Shown: one piece after another, positions 12,101 through 23,061 of the stretch | Position numbering within the stretch: the stretch's first letter is position 1 | How the letters are laid out: each line of letters opens with the position of its first letter | Assembly (NCBI RefSeq): GCF_002575655.3 | Contig: NC_053035.3 | Span: 94,947,322 to 95,011,321, forward strand | From: Aegilops tauschii subsp. strangulata | Lineage: Eukaryota; Streptophyta; Magnoliopsida; Poales; Poaceae | Direction of reading: 5' to 3' | Length of the DNA: 64,000 nucleotides | Translations under genes and position numbers: made by a program | Notes under the pieces: model-generated | Told to the model about the DNA's origin: nothing | Database searches by the model: none | The model's input: the letters and a program-made list of their open reading frames with translations, nothing else

Positions 12101-12622
12101 TTCGAGGCCTAGAAGGCTTCTGCAGCTCGGTCAGGTGCCAGGCGGGCGCTGGAATTCGTCAAAGCCTGGTATCCCGAGTTGAGCTTGGACCAGCTGGCCA
12201 CCTGGCGGCAGGAGGCTGACGAGGAGTTGGAGGTGGTGCGGCCGACTATCATCCAGCGCGCTTCGGCAATCGCCGACTACACCGACACCAGCGCCTTTGC
12301 TCCTGAGGTGGATGATAATGGCATTGCTCAGCCGGAGGAGTGGTTCGGGCTGAACCCAGCGGATGGTGAGGAGTCGGCGGAGGAGATCGACTCCAGCGAC
12401 GAGGGCGAAGAGGAGGAGGGAGAGGATGGTGAAGACGCCGTGCCAGATGGTGGAGCAACCGGTCAGCCTCAACTTGATCGTGCCTCCAGCAACGAGGCGC
12501 GTTCGAACGCGCCGCCTAGAGCCGGCGATGATCAAGCCGAGACTCGCCAGCCGGCCACTCCTCCGGCCGGCACTGCTGTCTCCACCGACCAGCCTGGCTC
12601 GCCTATTGCGCCCTTAGTCTGA

Positions 12623-13384
12623 TCCGCCATCTTTGCTTTCATGTTTATTGCTCTTCAAACAATATTTTGTTAAGTTTGCGCAGTTCCACCCACTGGGGGT
12701 GTATTCAAATTATGTTGACTGCCGGCCTGTTGAAGGCCTTATGTGTAAATATAATCATGCATGTGTTTGGCTTCCCATTCTTCTTGCTTTTCATCCTTTG
12801 GTTGTTTCCTTTGCCGCCCTCCCTTGGTTGCCGCCTTCCCAGTCGGACAGCTGCTCTGCAGTCTGTGGCTGGAGAAGTGCTTGGCCGGTTGGGAGGGTAA
12901 GTACTCTAGCTTTCTTGGATTGTAGCGAAGTGACTGGGAAGCCGGCCAGCTGGCTGTTCTGACAGCCGGTAGGTGTGGTGGGAGGCCGGCTTGTGTTATA
13001 TAGGTTCGTTAGTCCTTAGCCGTTTTTCGTGTGGGCATCCTTTCCTGCCATTGGTTTCTGCCAGTCGGACAGTCGGTTCTTCGAGCTACGACTTTCAATA
13101 AGAGAGGGCTCGGGTGCCGGCACACTACTTGTCTGACTTCACGTAGAACTTTTAATATAACTCAAGGCGGCCAGTCCCCGGGCCGACTAGTCGAACCCGG
13201 TGCCAGATAGAAAATCAAATGTAATAGTACATTCATGGGTATGACACTCGTCATTCATAGATAAAAGAGGGTAGTCCCGAAGTGTGCCTCCGGGGGCCCG
13301 TTGTCTTGTACTTAATACAAAAAGGTAGCGTGATACATACTGCTTTTAACTGTAAAATCTTCTCAGGAGATTGGCGTTCCATGG
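12623..13384. other. non-coding spacer between antisense gene and pol of A
   Basis: The spacer lies between two convergent genes and has no supported CDS. It contains CACCCACTGGGGGTG near 12687, a motif also present in introns of the antisense gene and in the matching spacer of element D, and AGTCCCCGGGCCGACTAG near 13172. Confidence 0.5.
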
Positions 13385-14704
13385 TCATTCTGACTCCTTG
13401 CCGGAATCATCCCTCTTGCATGCCTTCGGCTTCTGTGCGTCGATCAGGTAGTAGGAGTCGTTGCCTAGGGCCTTGCTGATGACGAATGGGCCTTCCCAAG
13501 GGGCCGAGAGCTTGTGCTGGCCGGCTGTTCGTTGGATCAGCCGGAGCACAAGATCGCCTTCTTGGAAGGATCTTGGCTTGACCTTCCAGTTGTGGTAACG
13601 GCGCAAACCCTACTGGTAGATGGCGGACCAGCTGAGTGCTAACAACCGGCCCTCTTCCAGCAGGTCGACACCGTCTTCTCGCGCTTCGTTGGCCTCCGCC
13701 ATCGTGTACATGGTGACCTGAGGCGAGTCGAACTCGATGTCAGTTGGGATGACAGCCCCGGCACCATATACAAGGAAGAAATGAGTGAAACCGGTTGACT
13801 TGTTCGGGGTAGTACGCAGACTCCAGAGGACAGCCGGCAGCTCATCGAGCCAGCAGCCGGCCGAACGCTCCAGTGGTACGACCAGTCGAGGCTTGATGCC
13901 GGAGAGGATGAGGCCATTTGCTCGCTCGACCTGGCCGTTTGACTGCGGGTGGGCAACGGACGCTAAGTCCAGTCGGATGCCCTGTGTCGCGCAGAAACTT
14001 GCCAGTGCTCCCTTGGCAAAATTCGTGCCGTTGTCGGTGATGATGCTGTGTGGTATACCATACCGAGTGGTGATATCTGCGATGAATGTCACGGCAGTCG
14101 GTCCATTCAGCTTCTTGATTGGCTTCGCTTCAATCCACTTGGTGAATTTGTCCACGGCGACAAGCAGATGTGTCATGCCGCCGCAGGCTGTCTTGAATGG
14201 GCCCACCATGTCCAGCCCCCAAACGGCAAAGGGCCAGGTGAGGGGGATGGTCTTGAGTGCAGAAGCTGGCAGGTGTTGCTTGGAGCTGAAGACTTGGCAT
14301 CCTTTGCAGCATTTGACTAATTCCTTGGCGTCTTCCAAAGTAGTCGGCCAGAAGAAACCATGGCGGAAAGCTTTGGCGACAAGTGATCTTGAGGTCGCGT
14401 GGTGGCCGCATCCGCCTTGGTGGATATCCTTGAGGATTGCTATGCCCTTCTCGGGCTCGACGCAGCGCTGGAAGACTCCAGTGACGCTATGCTTAACAAG
14501 TTCTCTGTTTATTATTGCGTATGCTCCGGCTCGGCGTTGAACTAGTCTTGCCGAGATCTCATCAGTCGGCAGCTCTCTGTTTACTAGGAAGTTGAGGATG
14601 GGCTGGGCCCATGATGGAGCTGTGACTTCTTCTGTTGTCAGTACGGCTACTGTGACCCAGGTGGGTGGGTTGGGTGCTGAAGAGTTGGAGTCGGCCACCG
14701 CCTG
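13385..14704 (-). pseudogene. element A integrase region of pol
   Basis: The integrase inserts the cDNA into the genome. On the minus strand the frame shows an HHCC zinc finger (HQGGCGH..., then CCKGC), then a catalytic core with Asp in WGLDMVGPF, Asp in ITDNGTNF and Glu in SNGQVERANG, so all three catalytic acids are present. The frame is interrupted by TAG at 13610-13612 and continues to TGA at 13385-13387. A TAA at 14705-14707 separates it from the upstream linker. No chromodomain is seen, as expected for Tat elements. It is non-functional as read because of the stops. Confidence 0.85.
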
Positions 14705-14710
14705 TTATGT

Positions 14711-14840
14711 CGTTGCAGTCCCCGGGCCGACTGCTGCAGTCCCCGGGCCGGGTTCTGAAGTCCCCGAGCCGGGTGCGACTACGGCAGTCCCCGGGCCGCT
14801 TGTCGAAGTCCTCGAGCCGCCTGCTGGGTTCCCCAAGTCG
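14711..14840 (-). repeat. tandem repeat in the aRH-integrase linker of A
   Basis: Five imperfect copies of a unit containing GCAGTCCCCGGGCCG (variants GAAGTCCCCGAGCCG and GAAGTCCTCGAGCCG) lie in frame with pol on the minus strand, coding for a Gly/Pro/Thr-rich linker with repeated GPGTA. The same words occur in introns of the antisense gene. Confidence 0.75.
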
Positions 14841-14958
14841 GATCCGACTACATCAGGGGCAGGCGGTACGAAGATGGAGTCCGATTCTGGAGACGGCTTG
14901 ACAGACGGTTTGAGGAGGCGTTGGAGAGAGACGCCGGTTGGTATAGCTTGTCGGGTGG

Positions 14959-15549
14959 AGCCGATCCGTGCCAGGGCATCTTCTTGCTCGTTGTCGGCCC
15001 GTGGCACGTGGAGGAACTCGCACCCTTCAAAGTATCCGCTGATTTGCTGGACGAGGAATCGTTAGCTCGCCATGTTTGCGTCCTTGGCGTCCCAGTCGCC
15101 AGATGACTGCTGGACCACCAAATCCGAGTCGCCATAACACAGGATCCGGCGTATGCCGAGTTCTTTGGCTAGCCGGAGCCCGTGTATGAGCGCCTCATAC
15201 TCGGCCACATTGTTGGAGGCGGCAAAATGAATTTGCAATGTGTATCTGAGCTTGTCGCCCTTGGGAGAGGTGAGGACGATGCCGGCTCCCAAGCCGGTGC
15301 GCATCTTGGATCCGCCGAAGTGCATCCGCCAATGAGTGGAGTCGGGAGCCGGCGGTAGGTACTGGGTCTCGGCCCAGTCGACAAGGAAGTCGGCCAATGC
15401 TTGGGACTTGATGGCGGTGCGGGGCTGGTAGAAGATCGTGTAAGGAGCCAGCGCAATGGCCCACTTAGCCACCCGGCCGGATGCATCCCGGCTGCCTATG
15501 ATCTCGGCAACCGGGACAGTGCATACGACCGTGATGGGATGCTCTTAAA
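14959..15549 (-). pseudogene. element A archaeal-type RNase H (aRH)
   Basis: In Tat-group elements a second, archaeal-like RNase H follows the degenerate first one and is thought to replace it in removing RNA from the RNA:DNA hybrid. The minus-strand frame has the preceding SQALADFLVDW motif, GLGAGIVL, NNVAEYEALI with the catalytic Glu, and YGDSDLVVQQ with a catalytic Asp. The first catalytic Asp, normally in a DGS motif, reads GGS here (codon 15314-15316). A one-base frameshift near 15550 separates it from RT, and a TAA interrupts it at 15062-15064. Domain identity is clear and the copy is inactive. Confidence 0.82.
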
Positions 15550-16854
15550 AGTAGGCTTCAGCTTCTTGGCGGTGAAGTACACTCCATAGCACATCTTCTG
15601 GTAATGCGGGTAGTTTTGCTTCGAAGTGGACAGTACTTCGCTCAAATAATATACCGGCCTCTGGACTAACTGAGCTCGGCCTTCTTCTGGGCGTTGGACC
15701 ACGATGACTGTACTCACCACTCGGCTAGTCGCAGCAATGTAAAGGAGCATGGGCTCTTTCTCAGTCGGCGCTGCCAGGACAGGCGGTGTGGTCAGCATCT
15801 TCTTCAACTCATGGAAAGCTTGGTCTGCTTGGTCGTTCCACTCGAAGTGGGTGGACTTCTTCCTGAGTCGATACAGGGGGAGAGCCTTCTCCCCTAGCCG
15901 ATTGATAAAGCGGTTTAGGGAGGCCAGGCACCCGGTAAACTTCTGAACGTCTCGCAGCTTGGTAGGAATCTCCATTCTCTCTATGGCCTTGATCTTCACT
16001 GGGTTGCACTCAATGCCGCGTTCGGAGACCAAAAAGCCTAGAAGCTGGCTGGCTGGTACTCCAAACACGCATTTCTCAGGGTTGAGCTTGATCTGAAATC
16101 GGCGCAAGTTGGCAAATGTTTCTCTGAGGTCTTCCAGCAGGGTGCCGCGCTTCTCCGTCTTCACCACAATATCGTCTACATAGACGTGGGCATTTCTGCC
16201 GAGTTGCTTGAGGAGGCATTTCTGCATGCAACGCTGAAAAGTGGCACCGGCATTTCTCAAGCCGAATGTCATAGTCAGGTAGCAGAAAGCTCTGAATGGT
16301 GTGATGAAGGCGGTCTTCAGGCGGTCGGCTGGGTCCAACTTGATCTGGTGGTAGCCTGAGTAAGCATCCAAGAAACTCAACAGCTCGCATCCGGCTGTGG
16401 AGTCTATCACTTGATCGATCCGTGGAAGGGCAAACGGATGTTTGGGGCAGGCTTTGTTGAGGCTGGTGTAATCTATACGCATACGCCATTTATTGTTCTT
16501 CTTCAACACCAAGACCGGGTTGGCAAGCCACTCTGGAAAAAACACCTCCATAATGAAGCCGGCTGCCAGGAGCCGGGCTATCTCTTCTCCTACGATCCTT
16601 CTCTTCTCCTCCGACAGTCGGCGCAGAGGCTGCTTGACTGGTTTTGCGTCCGCTCGGACATGTAGCTTGTGCTCGGCGAAATCCTTCGGAACACCCGGCA
16701 TGTCCTTTGGGGACCATGCAAAGATGTCCCGATTCTCACGGAGGAAGTCGACGAGCTCGCCTTCCTATTTGCTGTCCAGGTTTGCACCAATGACAGCAAA
16801 CCTCTCCGGGTTCTCCGGGTCCAGAGGTATCTTCTTCGTTTCCTTGGCTGGCTA
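15550..16854 (-). pseudogene. element A reverse transcriptase and degenerate RNase H
   Basis: Reverse transcriptase copies the element RNA into DNA. The minus-strand frame has the primer-grip and palm landmarks LNKACPKHPF, SFLDAYSGYHQIKL and the catalytic VYVDDIVV (about 16170-16190). The following RNase H has LYIAATS where active gypsy enzymes have an acidic residue, the usual loss in Tat elements with a second RNase H. Stops TAG at 16852-16854 and 16765-16767 lie between protease and RT. Two RT residues look altered (TPFRAFCY, MTFGL), consistent with decay. Confidence 0.88.
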
Positions 16855-17590
16855 GAAGGAGCCCTGAGCATCATATTCCTTGGGGTTGGGGGACAGGGCC
16901 GGCTGCTTGCCGGCCATGGCCACGACTCGGTCCAGCATCTTCTTCTCTTCAGCAATCACGAGGGACTCGGCCAGTCGGCTGCTGGCCGCAGCGCACTCGG
17001 TGGACTTCTTGTAGTCTCCGGCTATGGTGATGATCCCCTTTGAACTCGGCATCTTCATCTGGAGGTAGGCGTAGTGGGGCACAGCCATGAACTTGGCCAG
17101 GTTAGGTCGGCCAAGCAAGGCGTGGTAAGGGCTCTCTAGATCCACTACTTCAAACCAGATCGCTTCTCGGCGAAAGTGATCCTTGTCTCCGAAGATAACA
17201 TCCATCTTGATCTTGCCGATTGGGGAACAGGACAAGCCGGGTACGATGCCATGGAACACAGTCCGGCTTGGCATGAGTTGCTTCGCCTTGATGTTCAACT
17301 TCTCCATGGTGTCGCGGTATAGTATGTTGATGTTGCTTCCACCATCAATCAGTACACGGGAGAAACAGGCAGCTCGCCTTTCTGTCGCGAGGGTGGCGTC
17401 CAACACCAATGCATAAGAGCCGGGAGATGGCATCACCTCGGGGTGATCGGCCCGGCTCCAGCTGATAGGCTTCTCAGACCAATGCATGAACTCGGGGTTG
17501 CTGGAGGCGACCACGTTGACTTCTTGGTGTTGTCGGCGCCGACTGCGCTTGTCTTCAATTTGGCTCATTTGGGAACTCATCTTGAATGGC
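16855..17590 (-). pseudogene. element A aspartic protease
   Basis: The retropepsin-type protease cleaves Gag-Pol. The minus-strand frame carries VLIDGGSNINIL, with catalytic Asp in a DGGS context typical of Tat elements, and later HALLGRPNLAKF. The frame is offset from the gag frame by one or two bases near 17575-17590. Whether this is programmed or a mutation cannot be decided from one copy. It ends at the TAG at 16852. Confidence 0.8.
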
Positions 17591-19730
17591 TCCGACTGCT
17601 GGTCGAACAGCCGGCTGCTGAGGGGCTGGAGGCGGCGGGCCAGGAGGTGGAGGCGGCAGCAGCCCCTCGCCCTTGGAGATCCGCGTGAGCCAATGGCACT
17701 TCCGGGTTGTGTGGTTGGACGGCTTCGCGCCGCTATGGAACTTGCAGGGGGCATCAAGAGTTTGCTCGTAGGAGAAGGCCGGCTGCCAAGCCGGCCTGCC
17801 GCCCTTCTTCTTGGGCGCGGGCCGCTCTTCGGGTTGTTCGTCTTCGACGGTGGCTACTTGCCGACTGGTGGAAGGCGGCATAGGGGCCTTGCGCTTGTGG
17901 TCGTTCTGGTAGGGGCGTCGGTTGGAGTCACTAGCCGGCGTCTTGGGAGCCGGAGCGAGCACCTTTCCAGAGGCATCCACTCGGAGCTCGGTCTTCATTG
18001 AGGAGTCGGCCGTGGCGTACTTGTCTGCTATGATCAGCAGCTCGTCGAGGGTAGTCGGCTCGTCGCAGAGGAGTCGGTGCTTGAGGAGGGTGCCCTCTCG
18101 GCACCCGGCGGTGAAGTACTCTATGGCTTGAACCTCGTGCACCCCCTCGCAGGAGTTGCGGAGCTCGGCCCAACGCGTGAGGTAGTCGCGAGTCGATTCA
18201 CTGGGCCCTTGGACACATAAGGAGAGCTGGCGGGGCTTGGGAGGCCGCTTGTATGTGCTGGTGAAGTTGCGGACGAAGACTTCCGTGAGGTCTAGCCAGC
18301 TGTTGACGCTGTAGGGCTTGAGGCTGTTCAGCCAGGTGCGTGCCGTGCCTTGAAGCATGAGAGGGACATACTTCACGGCAACGCGCCTGTTGCCGTTTGC
18401 TATGCTGACTGCGGTAGAGTAGTTGATCAACCAATCTTCCGGCTTCACAAAGCCGTTGTATTTTGGCGTGTCTCTTGGGAATGAGAACCCTTTGGGGAAG
18501 GGCTCGTTGCGGATGCGGGGGCCAAAGCAAGGCGGGCCGACATCATCTTCTTCTTCTAGCGCAAGGGATCGCGCTAGGCGGTCGATCCGGTGGCGGGCAT
18601 CATTCTCGCCGACTCCTTAGCGGTGGCCTAGTCGGCCGCCGAGAGTCGGATGCGTGACAGGAGGCGGGGTGGGATATCTCTCCCCACGAGGCGGGGGGAG
18701 GCGGATTGCCTTGTCGTTCCACCGCTCGGGGACGGCCTTCTGCGTCGCGCTCGATGGTGACCCGAGTCCGACTGCGGCTAGCAGCCAGCTCCTTGTCTTT
18801 TCTTGCGCGGGCGCCGCTTGTAGTCGGCGTCCGGGATGTCGCGGCGTGCTCTCGGCGTGGGGGAGGACTTTTAGCGCGGGCGCCGGCTTCATGCCGTTCT
18901 ACGGCCGCGTCGATCAGCTGCTGGATGCGTCTAGTCATGTAGGGGAGCTCATCAGCCCACAGCCCGTTCAGCTCGTCTACAGCCGCCTGAGCGGCACGCA
19001 GGTTCTCGAGTGGCGTGGCGTAGACTGGCCGGTCTGCTCCCAGCATGCTGGCGATGGCCGCGCCGCGCTTATTGACGAGGCCGGCTCGGCCCGGCCCGCC
19101 AGGAGGCGGCGTACCAAAGGTGGCGCGGTCGACTTCGCGCTGGTGAGCCTCAGTGAGGCGTCTCATGGATGCTATCTTCTGGCCCTCTGCGATGAGGGCG
19201 AGGCGGCGTGCCTCCAGAGTCTCGGCGTCGGCGTCGGCCGAGATGGGGACGGACAAGTCGTGCAGCGCCGCTTGTAGGGCGTCGTGGGCGTTCTTGCCCG
19301 AGACGGCGCCGTGGCTGATGACCAGCACCTCAGTGACAGCGCTACTGCCACTGTCGGCTCGAGGGAGAGGGTCGTCGATGATTACCACGTTGGTGGGGAA
19401 GGCGTCAAGCGATGCCGTGTCGGAGTCGAAAAGCATCAGGTCGGTGGAGCCGACCGACTCCAAGTCCACAGCAAGCTCGCTGCAGACGTGAAGCTGGTCG
19501 AGGAGGCTGACGAGGCGGCTCTCGGGGCAGTCTGTGCCCGCGTCGGACGCAGGCTCGTCGGAGATGCGAGCCTCGCCAAGAAGATCGGTGAGGCAGCTCG
19601 CCGCGCAGGCGTCGTCGACGCCTTGCAGCACGTCAGGGCAAGCGCCATCGGGCGTAGCGGGCTGGCTACGCTCGCGGGGGAGGAAAAGGGTTCCCGTCCA
19701 GAACAGGTCTTCGGACGACGGTGCACCTGG
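17555..19730 (-). pseudogene. element A gag
   Basis: The minus-strand frames contain a retrotransposon gag domain (KPEDWLINYSTAV..., GTARTWLNSL, about 17950-18450), then a basic/proline-rich tail with CKFHSG...HTTRKCHWL at about 17690-17760, likely a modified zinc knuckle. The N-terminal part (19730-18600) is Ala/Asp/Arg-rich and lies in another frame, so there is at least one frameshift near 18700-18850 and a TAA at 18617-18619. The open frame extends back through the PBS into the LTR, with a Met at 19847, so the true start is uncertain. Confidence 0.75.
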
Positions 19731-19748
19731 CTGACGGTGGGTGCCAAA
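19731..19748 (-). other. primer-binding site of element A
   Basis: On the minus strand TTTGGCACCCACCGTCAG directly follows the 5' LTR end (CCCGACA). It resembles the TTGGCGCCCACCGTGG site of element D with a few changes. Confidence 0.7.
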
Positions 19749-20978
19749 TGTCGGGTGGTAGGTGCGACATATGCCAACGGGTGGCTTATCATTGTGGGAG
19801 CCAGTAAGACATCGCCGGTGCCTGGAAACGCGATAAAGCGAAGACATGCACGCCGGCGAATCTTACCCAGGTTCGGGGCTCTCCGTGGAGATAACACCCC
19901 TAGTCCTGCTCTGTGGGGTCTCCGCATGATCACTAGATCAACACAAGTAGCTACAAGTGCTCCTTGAGCTGTTTGGCTTGAGGAGGAAGAAAGGCAAGGC
20001 TAGCTCTCCTCTTCCCTCTACGTGGTGGCTAAAACTATGTTAGAGATCAACCCTTTGCATGGGTGCCCTGGGGGGTTTATATAGGCCTACCCCCCAGGGA
20101 TACAATGGTAATACGGCTGGATGCGGGTCCCAGCCATCAGTGTCTGTGCTCGCCGGCTTCTCCGCCGGCCGCTGGGGCCCGCCGACTGGTGGGTCCCGCC
20201 GGCTGCTGGCCTCTTGGTCGACAGGCCGGCCCCACCGCCCGGGGGCTTTGTCGGCGGCTAGTTACTGCTGCCTCGCCCCTGATGACGAGGGCTTTGTCGA
20301 GGTAAGCGTGGCTACAGTGCCGCCGCCTGGTGGGCTCTCACTGTAGCCTCACCTCGTCTTGTCTCCTTAATAATGCACATACTTCGAGGGAGGGAGGTAG
20401 CCAGCTATTGGGAGCCAGCTACGCCTCAGGCCGACTAGGGGAGGCCGGGCCGCCTTCGAGCGTCTCTCTGGCTGAAGGGGCCCGCCGCCCGCGGGCCGTA
20501 CTGGCGCCTGTCGTGGGTGACGTCACGGTCAACATGGCAACAGTGCCGCGCCGGACGGGGGATAGCTGACCCGTACGGCGCACTGTGGCCATGCATGCTC
20601 CGGGATTCGGGGGTGGCAGGCTGTACTGTGGCCACGCCCCATCTCATCACCGTTATGTGGGCGCAGCCCTGGTGGGTGCAGTCTTGGCCGGCTTCCGGGA
20701 GTCGGTCTTCTTGTGGCCGGCTTCTGGGAGTCGGTCTACTTATGGCCGGCTTCTGGGAGTCGGTCTACTTATGGCCGGCTTCTGGGAGTCGGCCATCTTA
20801 TGGTTATCTTCGGGAAGGTTTTTGGACGTCGGGTCGCCTTCCGGTAGTCGGCCTGTGAGATAGCCGACCAGGGGAAGGCGGCCCTGTGTTTTGGATACTT
20901 GAAGGCCCAATCGGCCTGATAATTTTTTAGAGAGCCAGGGGGAGTCGGTTAGGCTACCCGTGGCCATTTACTCCGACA
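19749..20978 (-). repeat. element A right LTR (5' LTR), full length
   Basis: This 1230-bp LTR is bounded by TGTCGG...CCGACA and closely matches 3134-4191 apart from the 171-bp segment missing there. It carries several ~29-bp GGCCGGCTTCTGGGAGTCGG units at about 20690-20800. Confidence 0.93.
20076..20083 (-). promoter_or_regulatory. TATA box of element A LTR
   Basis: TATATAAA on the minus strand, followed by a C-rich stretch, is suitably placed to drive the gag-pol transcript leftwards. Confidence 0.65.
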
Positions 20979-20983
20979 CCCCT
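20979..20983. repeat. right TSD of element A (CCCCT)
   Basis: Exact match to 3129-3133. Confidence 0.9.
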
Positions 20984-22012
20984 ATTAGAACAGCTCGGAG
21001 CCCAGCGTTAGGTACTGTCTATGATATCAATTCAAAATTTGAACTCCTAAATTTCTGCTTGTGCCTTACCTTCTCTCTTGTATGAAAACTAATTTCAGAT
21101 GAATCTCCTTGCTCAAAGGATCATACGATCTCAAAACAATAATGGGCTCTGCATTGCTCTTGTCAGTACCTCTCTCCCTTTTGCCTTGTAACGCTGTACT
21201 TAATTAATTGCTATTTTATTATGTATCATCAGTCTGCACCTGAGCTTCATTATCCTCTATTTCTTCAAATATTATTTGATCTATATTTACTCTTTGCAAA
21301 ATGTAGAATAATGGCAACGCTTATAAAGAATTTTCTTTGGGGAATTTATTGAATTATCCTTCCATCAACATGGAGAAGGGCTTTGTCCAGCCTGTGTTAA
21401 CATGTAATGTAAGTTCATCCTTCTCAAGCCTTCAAACTTTGTTCTAGTATAGATTTGGATAGGCATCATTTCCTCCACTGCTGTTTGCTTTGCTGTTTAC
21501 ATCTGATTGGATGTTTGCAACAACTACCAGTTTCAAATTGTAGTTATAAAAACATGTTCCTTATGCAGAACAGATCCATTTATTTGCTTATATAATTGTG
21601 AAACCTATTACGTGTCTCCTTGTTTCTCTTTCAGACTCGTATCTCTTACGCCAGGCAGAACTTTAGGGAAGATAGTGAGCCAAACCATCTTGAGGACAGC
21701 GAGATGACCCCAAGGTCCTGTCTTGATGAAGACACTGAGTTGAAGCTACTCACCAGCAGGTGTGAGACAACCTCTGTGCAGTCGCTGCCTCAATCAGTTC
21801 GACTTCTTCAGTCTCAAATTAAAGCGGAAAGGCTTGCTTCAGCTCAGCTCCGACTTGAAGTCAAAGATGCAATGAAGATGTCAGAGGACTGCCGTGCACA
21901 CCATCATGCCTTAAATCTAGTGTTGATGCATCTATCGTTGACACAACTGAGGTCTACTCAGCTTCTTCAGCTGTTTGGGGGGCCCGACGTGGCCAGGCCT
22001 AGTGCCTTCTGA
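20984..22012 (+). pseudogene. CACTA-borne gene, 3' exons
   Basis: This is a continuation of the gene split by element A. Exon-like blocks are 20984 to about 21015, 21099-21165 (after TTTCAG), 21307-21408 (after TGTAG, donor GTAAGT) and 21635-22012 (after CTTTCAG, ending TGA). The last exon encodes 125 residues with an amphipathic segment (QSQIKAERLASAQLRLEV) likely to form a coiled coil, and a C-terminus GGPDVARPSAF. The join between 21165 and 21307 does not keep a perfect frame, so at least one lesion or a missed exon exists. A similar short last exon and 3'UTR recur at 23826. The product is not recognised. Confidence 0.5.
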
Positions 22013-22160
22013 AGTGCTCTCAGTTTTGTATATTCTTTTGTCAGCGCGTTTATTTGCACTGGTGGCGAACTTTGATGCCCAGTGGATGTAATATGTGTGA
22101 TAGCCGTCATAGCCTAGCGTAAGTTGCTTGCTTATTTATTTCCTTGTTGTCTTGTTTATT
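22013..22160 (+). other. 3'UTR-like segment of the CACTA gene
   Basis: It contains TGCACTGGTGGCGA and TTTGATGCCCAGTGGATGTAAT. These words are repeated at about 23970-24075 after the second copy's last exon, identifying it as a homologous 3'UTR. Confidence 0.5.
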
Positions 22161-22257
22161 TGTTTGCTTGTAGTCATTGCAGTTCTTTTTCCGCGGTTTG
22201 CTAGTGACTGCAATAACCTATTTTTTTAAACTAGGCCACAATAACCATAGGCTAATA

Positions 22258-23061
22258 TTTACTGTAGTGACACTGGGCCTCCTACGGGCCGTAGAAACAG
22301 TGGGCCTTCTACGGGCCGTAGAAACAATGGGCCTTCTACGGGCCGTATCATCAATGGCCCTTATACGGGCCGTATGATCGATTGGCCAAACATGGGCCAA
22401 ACAGACCGCATTCTGGCCGTAAACGGGCTAGAGTTGGAATCGTCCGTTCATGGGCTGACCATAACGGGCCATCATTAATAGGCCGTATTTGATGATGCTA
22501 TGAAAACGGCCCAACATATTAACGGACCACAAACGGGCCGACTGTAACGACGGGCTGAATTTGGCCCACAAGCAGAAAATGACAGTAACGGGCCGTAAGT
22601 AAACGAATGCTGGAAAATAGCCCAAGAATAAATGGGCTCTGAGAAGGCCGAAAGATAACATGGGCTGGAAACGGCCCAACGGAATAACGGGCCGTTAATG
22701 GGTATAAAGTGATACACTGTTCATTACGGGCCAGTTTCACCACGGGCCGTTAATGGGTGTAAAGTAATACACTGTTAATTACGGGCCAGTTTCAGCACGG
22801 GTCGTTAATAGGCCAAGAGTTACATAGGGCCTCATATGGGCCGAAAGACGTCATGGGCCATACATGGGCCAGAAGTGAAAACGGGCTGGAATCATATTGG
22901 ATGGCCCAGATGACGCTACTGGGCCTAATTCGAATAGGGCATAACGGGCCTTGGGTTAGCGGGCTGTAAATGGGCTATATGCGAACATGCCGTTCACAGG
23001 CTTTCCATGGGCCGGCCCGCTAGCTTTTGACCAAGTCAAACGGGCTGGCCTTTTCACAGGA
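22258..23061 (+). repeat. CACTA subterminal repeats, copy 1
   Basis: Dense short repeats have core ACGGGCCGT(A/T) or its complement, often as GGGCCTTCTACGGGCCGTA. Such arrays are the usual subterminal transposase-binding regions of CACTA transposons; binding here is inference. Confidence 0.75.

Larger units (their letters stand above)
4836..12622 (+). pseudogene. antisense six-exon gene of element A (Transposase_28-like/coiled-coil protein), decayed
   Basis: Predicted exons are 4836-5723, 5808-5815 continued at 9890-10308, 10386-11112, 11290-11374, 11527-11736 and 11829-12622. All have GT/AG borders, and without the insertion the total is 3126 nt, a whole number of codons. Exon 1 has an N-terminal segment with pattern F..H...G...P.S.FFR..L.F that matches the antisense protein of element D; I compare it with the 'putative gypsy type transposon' (Transposase_28) family from memory. 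Exon 3 is Ala/Glu/Arg-rich, exons 4-5 form a coiled coil, and the C-terminus is Glu/Asp-rich. It is broken by in-frame stops TAG 5478-5480, TGA 10154-10156 and TAG 12110-12112, and by solo LTR B in exon 2. It is convergent with pol. The role is unknown. Confidence 0.75.
3134..20978 (-). mobile_element. element A: Tat-lineage Ty3/gypsy LTR retrotransposon
   Basis: This 17.8-kb insertion (including nested B) has TGTCGG...CCGACA termini, two LTRs and a 5-bp TSD CCCCT. The polyprotein runs on the minus strand from the right LTR: gag, protease, reverse transcriptase, a degenerate RNase H, an archaeal-type RNase H and integrase. The extra RNase H, with a motif close to SQALADFLVDW just before it, marks the Tat/Ogre group. 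A multi-exon gene on the plus strand occupies the space between integrase and the left LTR. Without B the element is about 13.8 kb. It lies in an exon of the CACTA gene. Confidence 0.93.

Noticed and set aside
13785..14540. 251-aa plus-strand frame opposite integrase
   Set aside because: It is the exact antisense shadow of a well-supported integrase region.
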